64,000 nucleotides of DNA, taken from contig NZ_JANUCJ010000005.1 in the NCBI RefSeq assembly GCF_024807615.1, positions 1-64,000 of the forward strand, given 5' to 3'. Source of the stretch: Tsukamurella ocularis (GTDB lineage Bacteria > Actinomycetota > Actinomycetes > Mycobacteriales > Mycobacteriaceae). The notes beneath the pieces are model-generated. The model was given only the letters and a program-made list of their open reading frames with translations, did not search any database and had not been told where the DNA came from. The position numbers and the translations under genes were made by a program. Shown here in pieces: positions 18,088 through 26,074 of the stretch (within the stretch, counting starts at the first letter, position 1; each line of letters begins with the position of its first letter).

Positions 18088-18100
18088 AACACGATTGTTT
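18087..18100. promoter_or_regulatory. possible SufR box
   Basis: CAAC-N6-GTTT lies at the sufR start. It differs by one base from CAAC-N6-GTTG, described for cyanobacterial SufR. Its position would allow autorepression. The mycobacterial SufR site may differ, so the call is weak. Confidence 0.35.
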
Positions 18101-18123
18101 CCTAATTCGTCCGGCACTTCCAG

Positions 18124-18142
18124 CAAGGTCAGGCTAAGCTCA
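18124..18142. promoter_or_regulatory. IdeR/DtxR-like iron box before sufR
   Basis: The 19 bases beginning CAAGGTCAGG match the IdeR consensus (TTAGGTTAGGCTAACCTAA) at 14 of 19 positions, including the run AGGCTAA in the centre. The site lies 37-55 bases before the sufR start and overlaps TTGCTG, a candidate -35 on the minus strand. Iron-dependent control of the SUF operon is inferred. Confidence 0.55.
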
Positions 18143-18186
18143 GCGCTCCTCGCCCCAGGGGCGCGCACGACGAGCCGGGCACCGTC

Positions 18187-18192
18187 TACTCT
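18187..18192 (+). promoter_or_regulatory. -10 hexamer of leaderless promoter (mptB)
   Basis: TACTCT ends 7 bases before the GTG at 18200. It decides the mptB start over longer open frames that would overlap sufR. Confidence 0.6.
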
Positions 18193-18199
18193 TGCGGAC

Positions 18200-19996
18200 G
18201 TGCGCGCTACCCCCTCTCTCCCGGCTCCTGTGCGCACGTTCGCGGACTACCTCGGCCTGACCAAGCCCGGCGGGGCACCGTCGGGCATCGCGGCGAGCGG
18301 CCCCGGGGGCACGGTGAACCGCCTGCACACCGACGAGCAGCAGTACCCGGACCTCAACGCCCAGGAGAAGCGGACGGTCCGGACGATCGCGACCTTCGGC
18401 GGCGTCGGCGCCGTGCTCATCGCTTTCGGCGCGCTCGGTGTGGGCTCGTTCCCCGTGGTGCAGAACCCGATCGCCGGGCGCCGGCTGATCGGCCTCATGT
18501 TCCGGATGCAGTCGACGGCACTGACGGTGACGATGGTCGGCACCGCGATGCTGATGATCGCGTGGGTGCTGCTGCGCAGGTACACGATCGGCTACCTCAA
18601 CCCGAACGCCCACGCCGAGCCGGCGCCGCCTCGCCGGCTGACCCGCCGCGGATTCGACCGGATCCTCGCGCTGTGGGTGCTGCCCTTCCTGTTCGCGCCC
18701 CCGATGTTCAGTAAGGACGTCTACTCCTATCTGGCGCAGTCGGAGATCACCGCCCGCGGGCTGGACCCGTACAAGATCGGCCCCGCCGCGGCGCTGGGCA
18801 TCGACCACGTCTTCACCCGCTCGGTGCCGAACATCTGGCGCGACACCCCCGCGCCGTACGGGCCGCTGTTCCTCTACCTCGGCCGCGGTATCACGTGGCT
18901 GACCGGCGAGAACATCGTCGCCGGAGTGGTGCTGCACCGTGTGCTGGCCCTGGCCGGCGTAGCGATGATCGTGTGGGCACTCCCCCGGCTCGCGCGCCGC
19001 TGCGGCGTGAATGAGGTGGCCGCGCTGTGGCTCGGCGCGGCGAATCCGCTGGTCATCTTCCATCTCATCGCGGGCATCCACAACGAGGCCCTCATGCTCG
19101 GCATGATGCTCGTCGGGATGGAGTGGGCGCTCCGCGCGATCGACGCGGGACGCCCCTTCCTCAACGGCTTCACCCCGACCAGAGCGGGCGGACTGCTGAC
19201 CGCGGGCGCCGCGATGATCGCCCTGTCCGGGCTGATCAAGATCACGTCCGTGCTCGCGCTCGGCTTCATCGGCATGGCACTCGCGCGACGCCTCGGCGGC
19301 AGCTTTCCCAACATCGGCGGACGCCTGCGCGACTGGCGGACCGCGCTCGCCGAGTGGAGACCGAACGCGGGCCGCACCCTCGTCGCGCTCGCGACGTCCG
19401 CGGGCTTCCTGGTGGTCGTGCTGGTCGTCGTGGTGGTCGTGGTCTGCCAGGCGACGGGCCTGGGCTACGGCTGGCTCGACGCCGGCACCCTCGGCACGGC
19501 CAACAAGGTCCGCTCCTGGCTCTCCGTCCCGACGGTGCTGGGCCTCGGGGCCGGGCAGGCCGGAGTGCTGCTGGGCCTCGGCGACCACACCACGGCGATC
19601 CTCGCCATCACCAGGCCGATCGCCGCCGCGCTCGCCGCCGTGATCGTGCTGCGCATGCTCATCGCGACGCTGTCGGGCCGGATCCACCCCGTCGGCTCGC
19701 TCGGCATCTCGATGGCGGCACTGGTGCTGCTGTTCCCCGTCGTGCAGCCCTGGTACCTGCTGTGGGCGATCGTGCCGCTCGCCGCATGGGCCACCGCGCC
19801 CGGCTTCCGTCTGGCCGCGGTCATCGTCTCCGGCGTGATCTCGGTGATGCTCATGCCCAACGGCGGAGAGATCGAGCCCTACGTCATCGCCAAGGCAGGC
19901 ATGTCGACGGTCGTCATCGTCGCGCTGGCCGTCTACCTGGCCTTCGAACTCCCCCGCCACCGCGAACGCCGCCGCCGCACCGGCCGGGTAGTCTGA
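18200..19996 (+). CDS. mptB: alpha-(1->6) mannopyranosyltransferase MptB
   Basis: Polyprenyl-phosphomannose-dependent GT-C enzyme that starts the alpha-1,6-mannan core of lipomannan and lipoarabinomannan, 598 residues with about a dozen membrane helices. The first extracytoplasmic loop carries MFSKDVYSYLAQSEITARG and NIWRDTPAPYGPLFLYLGR, typical of the MptA/MptB family, and LGAANPLVIFHLIAGIHNEA follows. The gene is divergent from sufR and precedes an ABC exporter, exactly as in Mycobacterium, where it is Rv1459c. The GTG start is leaderless. Its presence is strong evidence for a mycolic-acid actinobacterium. Confidence 0.94.
   Translation: MRATPSLPAPVRTFADYLGLTKPGGAPSGIAASGPGGTVNRLHTDEQQYPDLNAQEKRTVRTIATFGGVGAVLIAFGALGVGSFPVVQNPIAGRRLIGLMFRMQSTALTVTMVGTAMLMIAWVLLRRYTIGYLNPNAHAEPAPPRRLTRRGFDRILALWVLPFLFAPPMFSKDVYSYLAQSEITARGLDPYKIGPAAALGIDHVFTRSVPNIWRDTPAPYGPLFLYLGRGITWLTGENIVAGVVLHRVLALAGVAMIVWALPRLARRCGVNEVAALWLGAANPLVIFHLIAGIHNEALMLGMMLVGMEWALRAIDAGRPFLNGFTPTRAGGLLTAGAAMIALSGLIKITSVLALGFIGMALARRLGGSFPNIGGRLRDWRTALAEWRPNAGRTLVALATSAGFLVVVLVVVVVVVCQATGLGYGWLDAGTLGTANKVRSWLSVPTVLGLGAGQAGVLLGLGDHTTAILAITRPIAAALAAVIVLRMLIATLSGRIHPVGSLGISMAALVLLFPVVQPWYLLWAIVPLAAWATAPGFRLAAVIVSGVISVMLMPNGGEIEPYVIAKAGMSTVVIVALAVYLAFELPRHRERRRRTGRVV
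19989..19994 (+). promoter_or_regulatory. -10 hexamer of leaderless promoter (ABC ATPase)
   Basis: TAGTCT overlaps the end of mptB and ends 8 bases before the GTG at 20003, so the exporter genes may have their own promoter. Confidence 0.5.
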
Positions 19997-20002
19997 CTTT
20001 CC

Positions 20003-20935
20003 GTGCCCGCACTGTCCGCGACCTCCGTCACCAAGCGATTCGGCGACGTCGTCGCCGTCGATGGGCTCGATCTCACCGTCGAGCGCGGCAGCGTTCTCGC
20101 CCTGCTCGGGCCCAACGGCGCCGGCAAGACCACGACCGTCGAGATGTGCGAGGGCTTCGACTCGCCCGACTCGGGCCGCATCGAGGTCCTCGGCCTCGAC
20201 CCGGTGGCCGACGCCGCGCGTCTCAAGCCCCGGATCGGCGTCATGCTGCAGGGCGGCGGCGCCTACCCGGGCGCGAAGACCGGCGAGATGCTGCGCCTCG
20301 TGGCGGCCTACGCCGCGAACCCACTCGACCCCGACTGGCTGCTCTCGACACTCGGCCTCACCGACGTGGTGAACGTCGGCTACCGCCGGCTCTCCGGCGG
20401 CCAGCAGCAGCGGCTGTCTCTGGCCTGCGCGCTCGTCGGCCGCCCCGAGCTGGTCTTCCTCGATGAGCCCACCGCCGGCCTCGACGCCCAGGCGCGCCTG
20501 CTGGTGTGGGACCTCGTCGCCGCGCTGCGCCGCGACGGCGTGACGGTCTTGCTCACCACGCACCTGCTCGACGAGGCAGAGGCCCTCGCCGACCGCGTCG
20601 TCATCATCGACCGCGGCCGCGCGGTGGCCGACGGCACGCCCGCGGAGCTCACGCGCCTCGGCGCCGAGCACGAGCTGCGGGTGACTGCACCGTCGGGCCT
20701 GGACGCCTCCGCTCTGGCCGCCCGGCTGGGCACGGGCTTCACCGCGACGGTGGACAGCACCGACGCGCACGGCTCCGTCTACGTGGTGCGCGGCGCCGAG
20801 GTGACACCCACGGTGATCGCCGACGCGGCAGCGCACTTCGCGGCACAGGGCGCCCTGCTGACGGACCTGCGGGTGGGCACGCGGACCCTAGAGGACGTCT
20901 TCCTCGACCTGACCGGCCGCGATTTGAGGGGATGA
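20003..20935 (+). CDS. ABC transporter ATPase (drug/lipid exporter type)
   Basis: Nucleotide-binding subunit of an ABC-2 exporter, 310 residues. Walker A is LLGPNGAGKTTT, the signature is RLSGGQQQRLSLA, Walker B is LVFLDEPTAGLDAQ, and the switch is LLTTHLLDEAEALADRV. The DrrA-like C-terminal extension (about 220-310) is present. It is followed one base later by its permease. Orthologues (Rv1458c in Mycobacterium) always neighbour mptB, and heme or lipid export has been suggested for such pairs but not shown here. The start is supported by a leaderless -10. Confidence 0.92.
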   Translation: MPALSATSVTKRFGDVVAVDGLDLTVERGSVLALLGPNGAGKTTTVEMCEGFDSPDSGRIEVLGLDPVADAARLKPRIGVMLQGGGAYPGAKTGEMLRLVAAYAANPLDPDWLLSTLGLTDVVNVGYRRLSGGQQQRLSLACALVGRPELVFLDEPTAGLDAQARLLVWDLVAALRRDGVTVLLTTHLLDEAEALADRVVIIDRGRAVADGTPAELTRLGAEHELRVTAPSGLDASALAARLGTGFTATVDSTDAHGSVYVVRGAEVTPTVIADAAAHFAAQGALLTDLRVGTRTLEDVFLDLTGRDLRG

Positions 20936-20936
20936 C

Positions 20937-21722
20937 GTGAACCGAGCAGAGCCCCGATTCGCCCCCGGCACCTTCCTGCCGAACCCCGAGGCAGCCCGCC
21001 CCACGGCGATGCTCGCCGCACAGACACGCATGGAGCTCACGCTCCTGCTGCGCAACGGCGAACAGCTGCTGCTCACGATGTTCATCCCGATCGCGCTGCT
21101 CGTCGGCTTCGCGGTGCTGCCGATCGGCGGGGACGCCACCCGCATCGACGCCCTGGTCCCGGCCGTGATGGCCGTGGCCGTGATGTCGACGGCGTTCACC
21201 GGCCAGGCCATCGCCGTCGGCTTCGACCGGCGCTACGGCGCGCTCAAGCGGCTCGGCGCAACGCCGCTGCCCCGGTGGGGCGTCATCGGCGGCAAGACCC
21301 TCGCCGTGGTGATCGTGGTGGTCCTGCAGGCGGCGCTCCTCGGCGGGATCGGCTTCGCGCTGGGCTGGCGACCCGAGCCCGTCGGGCTGCCGCTCTGGGC
21401 GCCGATCCTCGCGCTCGGGGTCTCCGCCTTCGCCTCGCTGGGTCTGCTGCTCGGCGGCACGCTCAAGGCGGAGGTGGTGCTCGCGCTGGCGAACCTGCTG
21501 TGGTTCGTCATGGGTGCCATCGCCTCCCTCGTCGTGGTCCGTGAGCACGTACCGGACGCGGTGCTGGTGCTCGCGCGCCTGTCCCCGTCGGGCTCGCTGA
21601 CCGAGGCGCTCACCCTCGCGTCGACCACGGGCAGCGTCGACTGGCTCGGCCTGACGGTGCTCGCCGCGTGGGGTGTCGTCGGGTCCGCCGCGGCCGTCCG
21701 CCTGTTCCGGTTCACCGGTTAG
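20937..21722 (+). CDS. ABC-2 type permease
   Basis: Membrane partner of the ATPase just upstream, 261 residues with six hydrophobic segments and a soluble N-terminal stretch of about 35 residues. Conserved patches include NGEQLLLTMFIPIALLVGF and FDRRYGALKRLGATPLPRWG, typical of ABC-2 exporters. The GTG start follows GAGGGGATGAC. The gene lies directly before ctaA and is orthologous in position to Rv1457c. The substrate is unknown; the constant association with ctaA makes a link to heme or respiratory assembly an open inference. Confidence 0.88.
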   Translation: MNRAEPRFAPGTFLPNPEAARPTAMLAAQTRMELTLLLRNGEQLLLTMFIPIALLVGFAVLPIGGDATRIDALVPAVMAVAVMSTAFTGQAIAVGFDRRYGALKRLGATPLPRWGVIGGKTLAVVIVVVLQAALLGGIGFALGWRPEPVGLPLWAPILALGVSAFASLGLLLGGTLKAEVVLALANLLWFVMGAIASLVVVREHVPDAVLVLARLSPSGSLTEALTLASTTGSVDWLGLTVLAAWGVVGSAAAVRLFRFTG

Positions 21723-21757
21723 CCACTACAGGACGTAGTAGCCGCGGGACGCCCACG

Positions 21758-21763
21758 TACGAT
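21758..21763 (+). promoter_or_regulatory. -10 hexamer of leaderless promoter (ctaA)
   Basis: TACGAT ends 7 bases before the GTG at 21771. An in-frame ATG at 21762 lies inside the hexamer and so cannot be the start if this promoter is used. Confidence 0.55.
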
Positions 21764-21770
21764 GATCGGC

Positions 21771-22742
21771 GTGTACCAGCTCTTCCTGCGCCTCGTCGAC
21801 CGCCTGCCGCTCCCCAGCGTGAAGGCGCAGCAGCGGATCGCGCTCGCCGCGCTGCTCTCCCAGGCGCTCATCGCCGTCACCGGTTCGGTGGTGCGCGTGA
21901 CCGGCTCGGGACTGGGCTGCCCGACGTGGCCCAAGTGTTTCGACGATTCCCTGCTGCCGATCCCGCAGGACGAGGTCCCGTGGTGGCACCAGGCCATCGA
22001 GTTCGGCAACCGGCAGATCGCGGTGTGGATCGTGGTCACTACGTCGATCGCGATCGTGCTCGCCGTGGCGCGGGCCCGGCGGCGCCGCGAGATCCTGGTC
22101 TACGCCTGGATCCTGCCCTTCTCGACCTTCGCTCAGGGCATCCTCGGCGGCGTCACGGTGCTCACCGGCCTGCGCTGGTGGGTCGTGGGTGCCCACATGC
22201 TGGTCTCCTGCGCGATGGTGTGGATCGCCGCGACGCTGTACGCCAAGGTCGGCGAACCCGACGACGGGGTCGAGATCGAGGCGGCGCCCGCCGGCGCCCG
22301 GCGGCTGGTCGCCGTCTCCGCGATCGTCATGTCCTTCGTGCTCGCGGCGGGCGTCGTGGTCACGGCCGCCGGCCCGCACGCGGGCGACCGCACCAATCCG
22401 AAGGCCATCGACCGGCTCGACGTGTCGATCCCGCTCCTGTCCCTGACCCACGGTCTGTTGGTGGCGGTGTACGTCGCGATCCTGGTGTGGGCGGCCGTGC
22501 TCATCGTCCGCGGGCCGTCGAGCGAGGCCGTCCGGCGGCGCCTCAAGATCGTCTTCGCGGTGGTCGCCGCGCAGTCCCTCATCGGAGTGGTCCAGTACTT
22601 CACCGGCGTCCCAGCGCTGCTCGTGGTGCTGCACGTGGCGGGCGCGATGTCGGTGATCACCGAGACCGCGATCCTCTACCGGCTCATGCAGGCGCGGGTG
22701 CTGCGCGCCTCCGACGTCACGCCCGATAAGCTGGCGGCATGA
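21771..22742 (+). CDS. ctaA: heme A synthase CtaA (COX15 family)
   Basis: Oxidises the C8 methyl of heme O to a formyl group, giving heme A for cytochrome aa3 oxidase; 323 residues with eight membrane helices. Visible family features are GLGCPTWPKC, the Cys-pair loop, and HQAIEFGNR. The heme-ligating histidines lie in VVGAHMLVS, LTHGLLVA and VLHVAGAMS. The start chosen is the GTG beginning VYQLFLRLVDRL, positioned 7 bases after TACGAT. It overlaps the next gene by ATGA. CtaB, which makes heme O, is encoded 4.5 kb away on the other strand. Confidence 0.93.
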   Translation: MYQLFLRLVDRLPLPSVKAQQRIALAALLSQALIAVTGSVVRVTGSGLGCPTWPKCFDDSLLPIPQDEVPWWHQAIEFGNRQIAVWIVVTTSIAIVLAVARARRRREILVYAWILPFSTFAQGILGGVTVLTGLRWWVVGAHMLVSCAMVWIAATLYAKVGEPDDGVEIEAAPAGARRLVAVSAIVMSFVLAAGVVVTAAGPHAGDRTNPKAIDRLDVSIPLLSLTHGLLVAVYVAILVWAAVLIVRGPSSEAVRRRLKIVFAVVAAQSLIGVVQYFTGVPALLVVLHVAGAMSVITETAILYRLMQARVLRASDVTPDKLAA

Positions 22743-23032
22743 CTGAGCAGGCCCCCGGCAACGTCGTCTCCCGCCTGAAGCGCTTCGCCGCCCAGCACGA
22801 CGGGGCGACCGCCGTGCTGCAGAACATGGGCGAGGAGGGCGTGCGCATCACGCTCGTCGGCGGCGACGGGATCATGGGCGACCAGATCGTCGCGAACCCC
22901 GCGCAGGCGAAGGACGCGGCCGAGAAGGCCGGCCTCGACACCTCCGACTGGGATCGCGAGCTGGTCAGCAAGGCCACCACGGAGCCCGGCCATCACGAGC
23001 GGATGGCCGGCTACCGGGCTTCGTCCCGCTAG
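22739..23032 (+). CDS. conserved small protein of unknown function, downstream of ctaA
   Basis: A 97-residue soluble protein, MTEQAPGNVVSRLKRFAAQH at the start, with a glycine-rich middle (ITLVGGDGIMGDQIVANPAQ) and an acidic/basic helical C-terminus. No catalytic motif or membrane segment is seen. The ATG overlaps the ctaA stop by four bases, so it is made together with heme A synthase. I recognise no named family. It could assist heme handling, but only its coupling suggests so. Confidence 0.75.
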   Translation: MTEQAPGNVVSRLKRFAAQHDGATAVLQNMGEEGVRITLVGGDGIMGDQIVANPAQAKDAAEKAGLDTSDWDRELVSKATTEPGHHERMAGYRASSR

Positions 23033-23066
23033 TACCCGCCCGGCTCCGCGCCCGGTGCGGCCGGGC

Positions 23067-23636
23067 TCAGGCGCGCTCGTACTGCGCCAGGATCACCCCG
23101 ATGTCGAACGCGCGGTGCGAGACGAGCCTCCACTGCTGCGGCGCGAAGCCGCCCGCGAACAGCGGAATGCCGTCGCCCGCGGTCACGGGATAGATCTTCA
23201 GCGCCAGCCTGTCGACCTCGGGCGCGAGCGTGGCGGCGAGCTTTCCGCCGCCGCACAGCCAGATGTCGCCGCCGGCCTCCTGCTTGAGCGCCCGCATATG
23301 TGCGACAGGATCTTCGGCGATCACCTCGACCTCGGGGAAGTCCGCGGCGTCGAGCGACCGCGAGTAGACGATCGTGCGCAGGTGCGCATACGGGTCGTTC
23401 ACGCCCATGTCGGTGCCCAGCGCGTACGTGGCGCGTCCCATCACGACGGTGTCCCACTTGGTGAGCGGCGGCGTGATGCCCAGCGCCTCGTGCAGACCCG
23501 TCGGCAGCCCGTCGCCCCACTCCTCGTTCATCTGCCGCGAGTACTCCTCGTCGACGGGGTAGAAGTCGTACTGGCCCTCGGGGCCGGCGATCCGGCCGTC
23601 CAGCGAGACGGCGACGTAGTACACGAGTGAACGCAA
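23067..23636 (-). CDS. RibD/dihydrofolate reductase-fold reductase
   Basis: A 189-residue NADPH-type reductase of the RibD C-terminal/DHFR-like superfamily. The N-terminus YYVAVSLDGRIAGPEGQ is diagnostic. VVMGRATYALG is the cofactor-facing helix and DIWLCGGGKLAATL the conserved GGG turn. The TTG start is chosen because AGGAG sits 7 bases upstream; a GTG four codons later is the alternative. Family members act in riboflavin synthesis or on unrelated small molecules, so the substrate is open. The gene is convergent with the ctaA unit and divergent from qor. Confidence 0.82.
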   Translation of the reverse strand: MRSLVYYVAVSLDGRIAGPEGQYDFYPVDEEYSRQMNEEWGDGLPTGLHEALGITPPLTKWDTVVMGRATYALGTDMGVNDPYAHLRTIVYSRSLDAADFPEVEVIAEDPVAHMRALKQEAGGDIWLCGGGKLAATLAPEVDRLALKIYPVTAGDGIPLFAGGFAPQQWRLVSHRAFDIGVILAQYERA

Positions 23637-23722
23637 GCGAGGACTCCTCGGTCGACGGGATGTGCGGGCCGGATTCTGCGGCCCCGTCGACCCTGCCACA
23701 CCGCGTGCGGTAGAGATGAGTC

Positions 23723-24688
23723 ATGCGCGCGATCACGGTGACAGAACACGGCGGCCCGGAAGTCCTGACCTACGGCGAGGTTCCGGACCCGGCGCCCGGA
23801 CCGGGCCAGGTGCTGGTCCGCACGAGCGCCATCGGGGTCAACTTCATCGATACCTATTTCCGCGAGGGCATGTACCTCACCGCGTTGCCGTACATCCCGG
23901 GCAGCGAGGGGTCCGGCACCGTGGTCGCGGTCGGCGAGGGCGTCACGAACCGCGCGGTGGGCGACGTGGTCGCCTGGTGCGACGGGCCCGGCTCCTATGC
24001 GGAGCTCGTGACCGTGCCGGCGGAGCGCACCGTCGCGGTGCCCGACGGGGTAACACCCGAGGTCGCGGCGTCGGTCCTGCTGCAGGGCATGACGGCCCAC
24101 TACCTGACCCATGACTCGCACCCGGTGCAGGCGGGCGACACCGTGCTGGTGCACGCCGGCGCGGGCGGCACCGGCCTGCTCGTGACTCAGATGGCGACCG
24201 CGCTCGGCGCCCGTGTGATCACAACGGTCTCGACCGACGAGAAAGAGCGGCTCTCGCGCGAGGCGGGCGCCTGGCAGGTGCTGCGCTACGACGAAGACGT
24301 CGCGACCCGCGTGCGGGAGCTGACGGACGGCGCGGGCGTCGCCGCCGTGTACGACGGCGTGGGCAAGGACACCTTCGAGGCCTCGCTGCTCGCGACGCGA
24401 CACAAGGGCATCGTCGTGCTGTTCGGCGCGGCGTCTGGCCCCGTGCCGCCCTTCGACCTGCAGCGCCTCAACCCGCTGGGCTCGCTGTTCGTGCAGCGCC
24501 CCACCCTGGCGCACCACGTCGCGACGGGCGAGGACTTCGCCCGTCGCAGCGGCGCGGTGCTCGACGGCCTGCGCGACGGCTCGCTGCGGTTCACGGTCGG
24601 TGCGACGTACCCGCTTGCCGAGGCCGGGCGCGCCCACACGGACCTGCAGGCGCGCAGGACCACGGGCTCGGTGGTGCTACTCCCCTGA
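23723..24688 (+). CDS. qor: NADPH:quinone reductase (zeta-crystallin-like MDR)
   Basis: Zinc-free medium-chain dehydrogenase of 321 residues that reduces quinones or reactive carbonyls with NADPH. The catalytic domain has IGVNFIDTYFREGMY and GSEGSGTVVAVGEGV. The Rossmann part starts with LLQGMTAHYLTHD and TVLVHAGAGGTGLLVTQMA. The signature matches Qor (Rv1454c in Mycobacterium), and the position between ctaA and ctaB is the conserved one. TAGAGA ends 6 bases before the ATG, a weaker version of the leaderless pattern. The last 12 bases overlap the convergent flavin oxidoreductase gene. Confidence 0.93.
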   Translation: MRAITVTEHGGPEVLTYGEVPDPAPGPGQVLVRTSAIGVNFIDTYFREGMYLTALPYIPGSEGSGTVVAVGEGVTNRAVGDVVAWCDGPGSYAELVTVPAERTVAVPDGVTPEVAASVLLQGMTAHYLTHDSHPVQAGDTVLVHAGAGGTGLLVTQMATALGARVITTVSTDEKERLSREAGAWQVLRYDEDVATRVRELTDGAGVAAVYDGVGKDTFEASLLATRHKGIVVLFGAASGPVPPFDLQRLNPLGSLFVQRPTLAHHVATGEDFARRSGAVLDGLRDGSLRFTVGATYPLAEAGRAHTDLQARRTTGSVVLLP

Positions 24689-25981
24689 CATCGCTGCCGC
24701 GGTGAGCGCGGCACCGTCGGCCGGGCGCGCCGCGAGCCAGCGGCGGTATCGGCCGAGGGCCCGTCGCACGACGGCGAGGTCACGGACCAGCGCGAGCACC
24801 GGCAGCACGCCGGGGCGCGGTTCCTTCCCGGCCGCCATGCGCCGCAGCTGGTGGCGGACCTGCGCCATCGAAGCCATGGACGCGAGAGGCTTGTTCTTCC
24901 ACGTCACGGGCCGCAGGGCGCCGACGGTGCCGTCGCCCGCGCGCCAGCGGGCGGGCAGGTCCGGCGCCACGGACAGCGCGGTCCCAATGCCCACAACCGC
25001 GACGTTCTCCGCGAGGACGGCCTCGGCGGTCGCTCGGCGAGTGATGCCGCCGGTGAGCATGAGCGGGATCTCGCTAGTAACCGCGAGGTCTGCGGCGAAG
25101 TCGAGGAAGTAGGCCTCGCGCGCGACGCTGCGGGCGTCGCCGGGGCGGCCGTCGGCCGCGGGACCGGTCGCGCGGCCGGTCATTGCGGGGCTCTCGTAGC
25201 TGCCGCCCGAGACCTCCACGAGGTCGACGCCGAGCGGCGCGAGCATGGCGATCACAGCCTGGGCATCGGTGGCGTCGAAGCCGCCGCGCTGGAAGTCGGC
25301 GGAGTTGAGCTTCACGGCGACGGCGAAGCCGGGGGCGACCTCGTCCCGGATCGCGCGGACGATGTCGAGCAGGAGGCGGGCGCGGTTCTCGAGCGGGCCG
25401 CCCCATTGGTCGGTGCGGGTGTTGACCAGCGGCGAGAGGAACTGGGAGAGCAGGTAACCGTGCGCGGCGTGCACCTCGACCCCGTCGAATCCGGCTTCCT
25501 CCGCCCGACGGGCGGTCGTGGCGAAGCGGGCGACGGTGGCGCGGATCTGCGCCTCGCTCATGGCCGTCGGCGTGGCGAATCGGCTCGACAGGGCGCTGCC
25601 GAGGTCGACGGATTTCGCGGACGGCCCCCAGACGACGCCGGGCATGTCCTTCTGGATCTGCCGGCCCGGGTGGCTGATCTGCATCCAGATGCTCGCCCCG
25701 TTCTCCTTGGCGGCCGTGGCCCAGGCCCGGAACGGCGCGAGCGGCGAGCGTGCATCGAGGACGATCGCGCCCGGCCCGGTGAGCGCCTCGGCGTGGACCA
25801 TGACGTTGCCGGTGATGAGCAGGCCGGTGCCGCCGGCGCCCCAGCGGCGATACAGCTCGACGGTGCGCCTATCGGGCGCCTGGTCCGCGCCCGCGAGGCC
25901 CTCCTCCATGGCGGCCTTGGCGATGCGGTTGGGCAGGACGGCACCGGAGCGGAGAGTAAGCGCGGAGAACAGGTCGGACAT
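24677..25981 (-). CDS. NADH:flavin oxidoreductase (Old Yellow Enzyme family)
   Basis: FMN-dependent ene-reductase, 434 residues. The TIM barrel (about 1-360) shows RIAKAAMEEGLA at the first FMN strand, QISHPGRQ, the substrate His/His segment FDGVEVHAAHGYLLSQFLSP, and NTRTDQWGGPLENRARLL, in which Trp replaces the usual Tyr of YGG. An extra 60-70 residues rich in Arg/Leu follow the barrel and have no known domain. The gene is divergent from a TetR repressor and shares an operator region with three half-sites, so it is very likely its target. Confidence 0.9.
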   Translation of the reverse strand: MSDLFSALTLRSGAVLPNRIAKAAMEEGLAGADQAPDRRTVELYRRWGAGGTGLLITGNVMVHAEALTGPGAIVLDARSPLAPFRAWATAAKENGASIWMQISHPGRQIQKDMPGVVWGPSAKSVDLGSALSSRFATPTAMSEAQIRATVARFATTARRAEEAGFDGVEVHAAHGYLLSQFLSPLVNTRTDQWGGPLENRARLLLDIVRAIRDEVAPGFAVAVKLNSADFQRGGFDATDAQAVIAMLAPLGVDLVEVSGGSYESPAMTGRATGPAADGRPGDARSVAREAYFLDFAADLAVTSEIPLMLTGGITRRATAEAVLAENVAVVGIGTALSVAPDLPARWRAGDGTVGALRPVTWKNKPLASMASMAQVRHQLRRMAAGKEPRPGVLPVLALVRDLAVVRRALGRYRRWLAARPADGAALTAAAMSGE

Positions 25982-26000
25982 GGGGCGCCTTTCAAGACGG

Positions 26001-26049
26001 TGTAAGCATCGCGTGAGCACCGCTTACATTAGCGGCATATGTAAGCGGT
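26001..26049. promoter_or_regulatory. TetR operator region with three half-sites
   Basis: A perfect 11-bp inverted repeat, ACCGCTTACAT and ATGTAAGCGGT (26019-26029 and 26039-26049), is separated by 9 bases. A further TGTAAGC copy at 26001-26007 gives a second, looser pair. All lie between the divergent starts of the flavin oxidoreductase (25981) and the TetR gene (26075). Confidence 0.75.
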
Positions 26050-26062
26050 GTCAACACTGAGG

Positions 26063-26068
26063 TAGATT
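26063..26068 (+). promoter_or_regulatory. -10 hexamer of leaderless promoter (TetR gene)
   Basis: TAGATT ends 6 bases before the ATG at 26075 and lies just after the operator repeat. Confidence 0.55.
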
Positions 26069-26074
26069 GTCACC

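Noticed and set aside
18140-20836. Minus-strand open frame of about 900 codons across mptB and the ABC ATPase
   Set aside because: Its translation is His/Arg/Asp-rich shadow sequence typical of the antisense of high-GC genes, with no domain.
21762-21764. ATG as start of ctaA
   Set aside because: It lies within the -10 hexamer TACGAT. The GTG at 21771 is correctly spaced and gives the family N-terminus.
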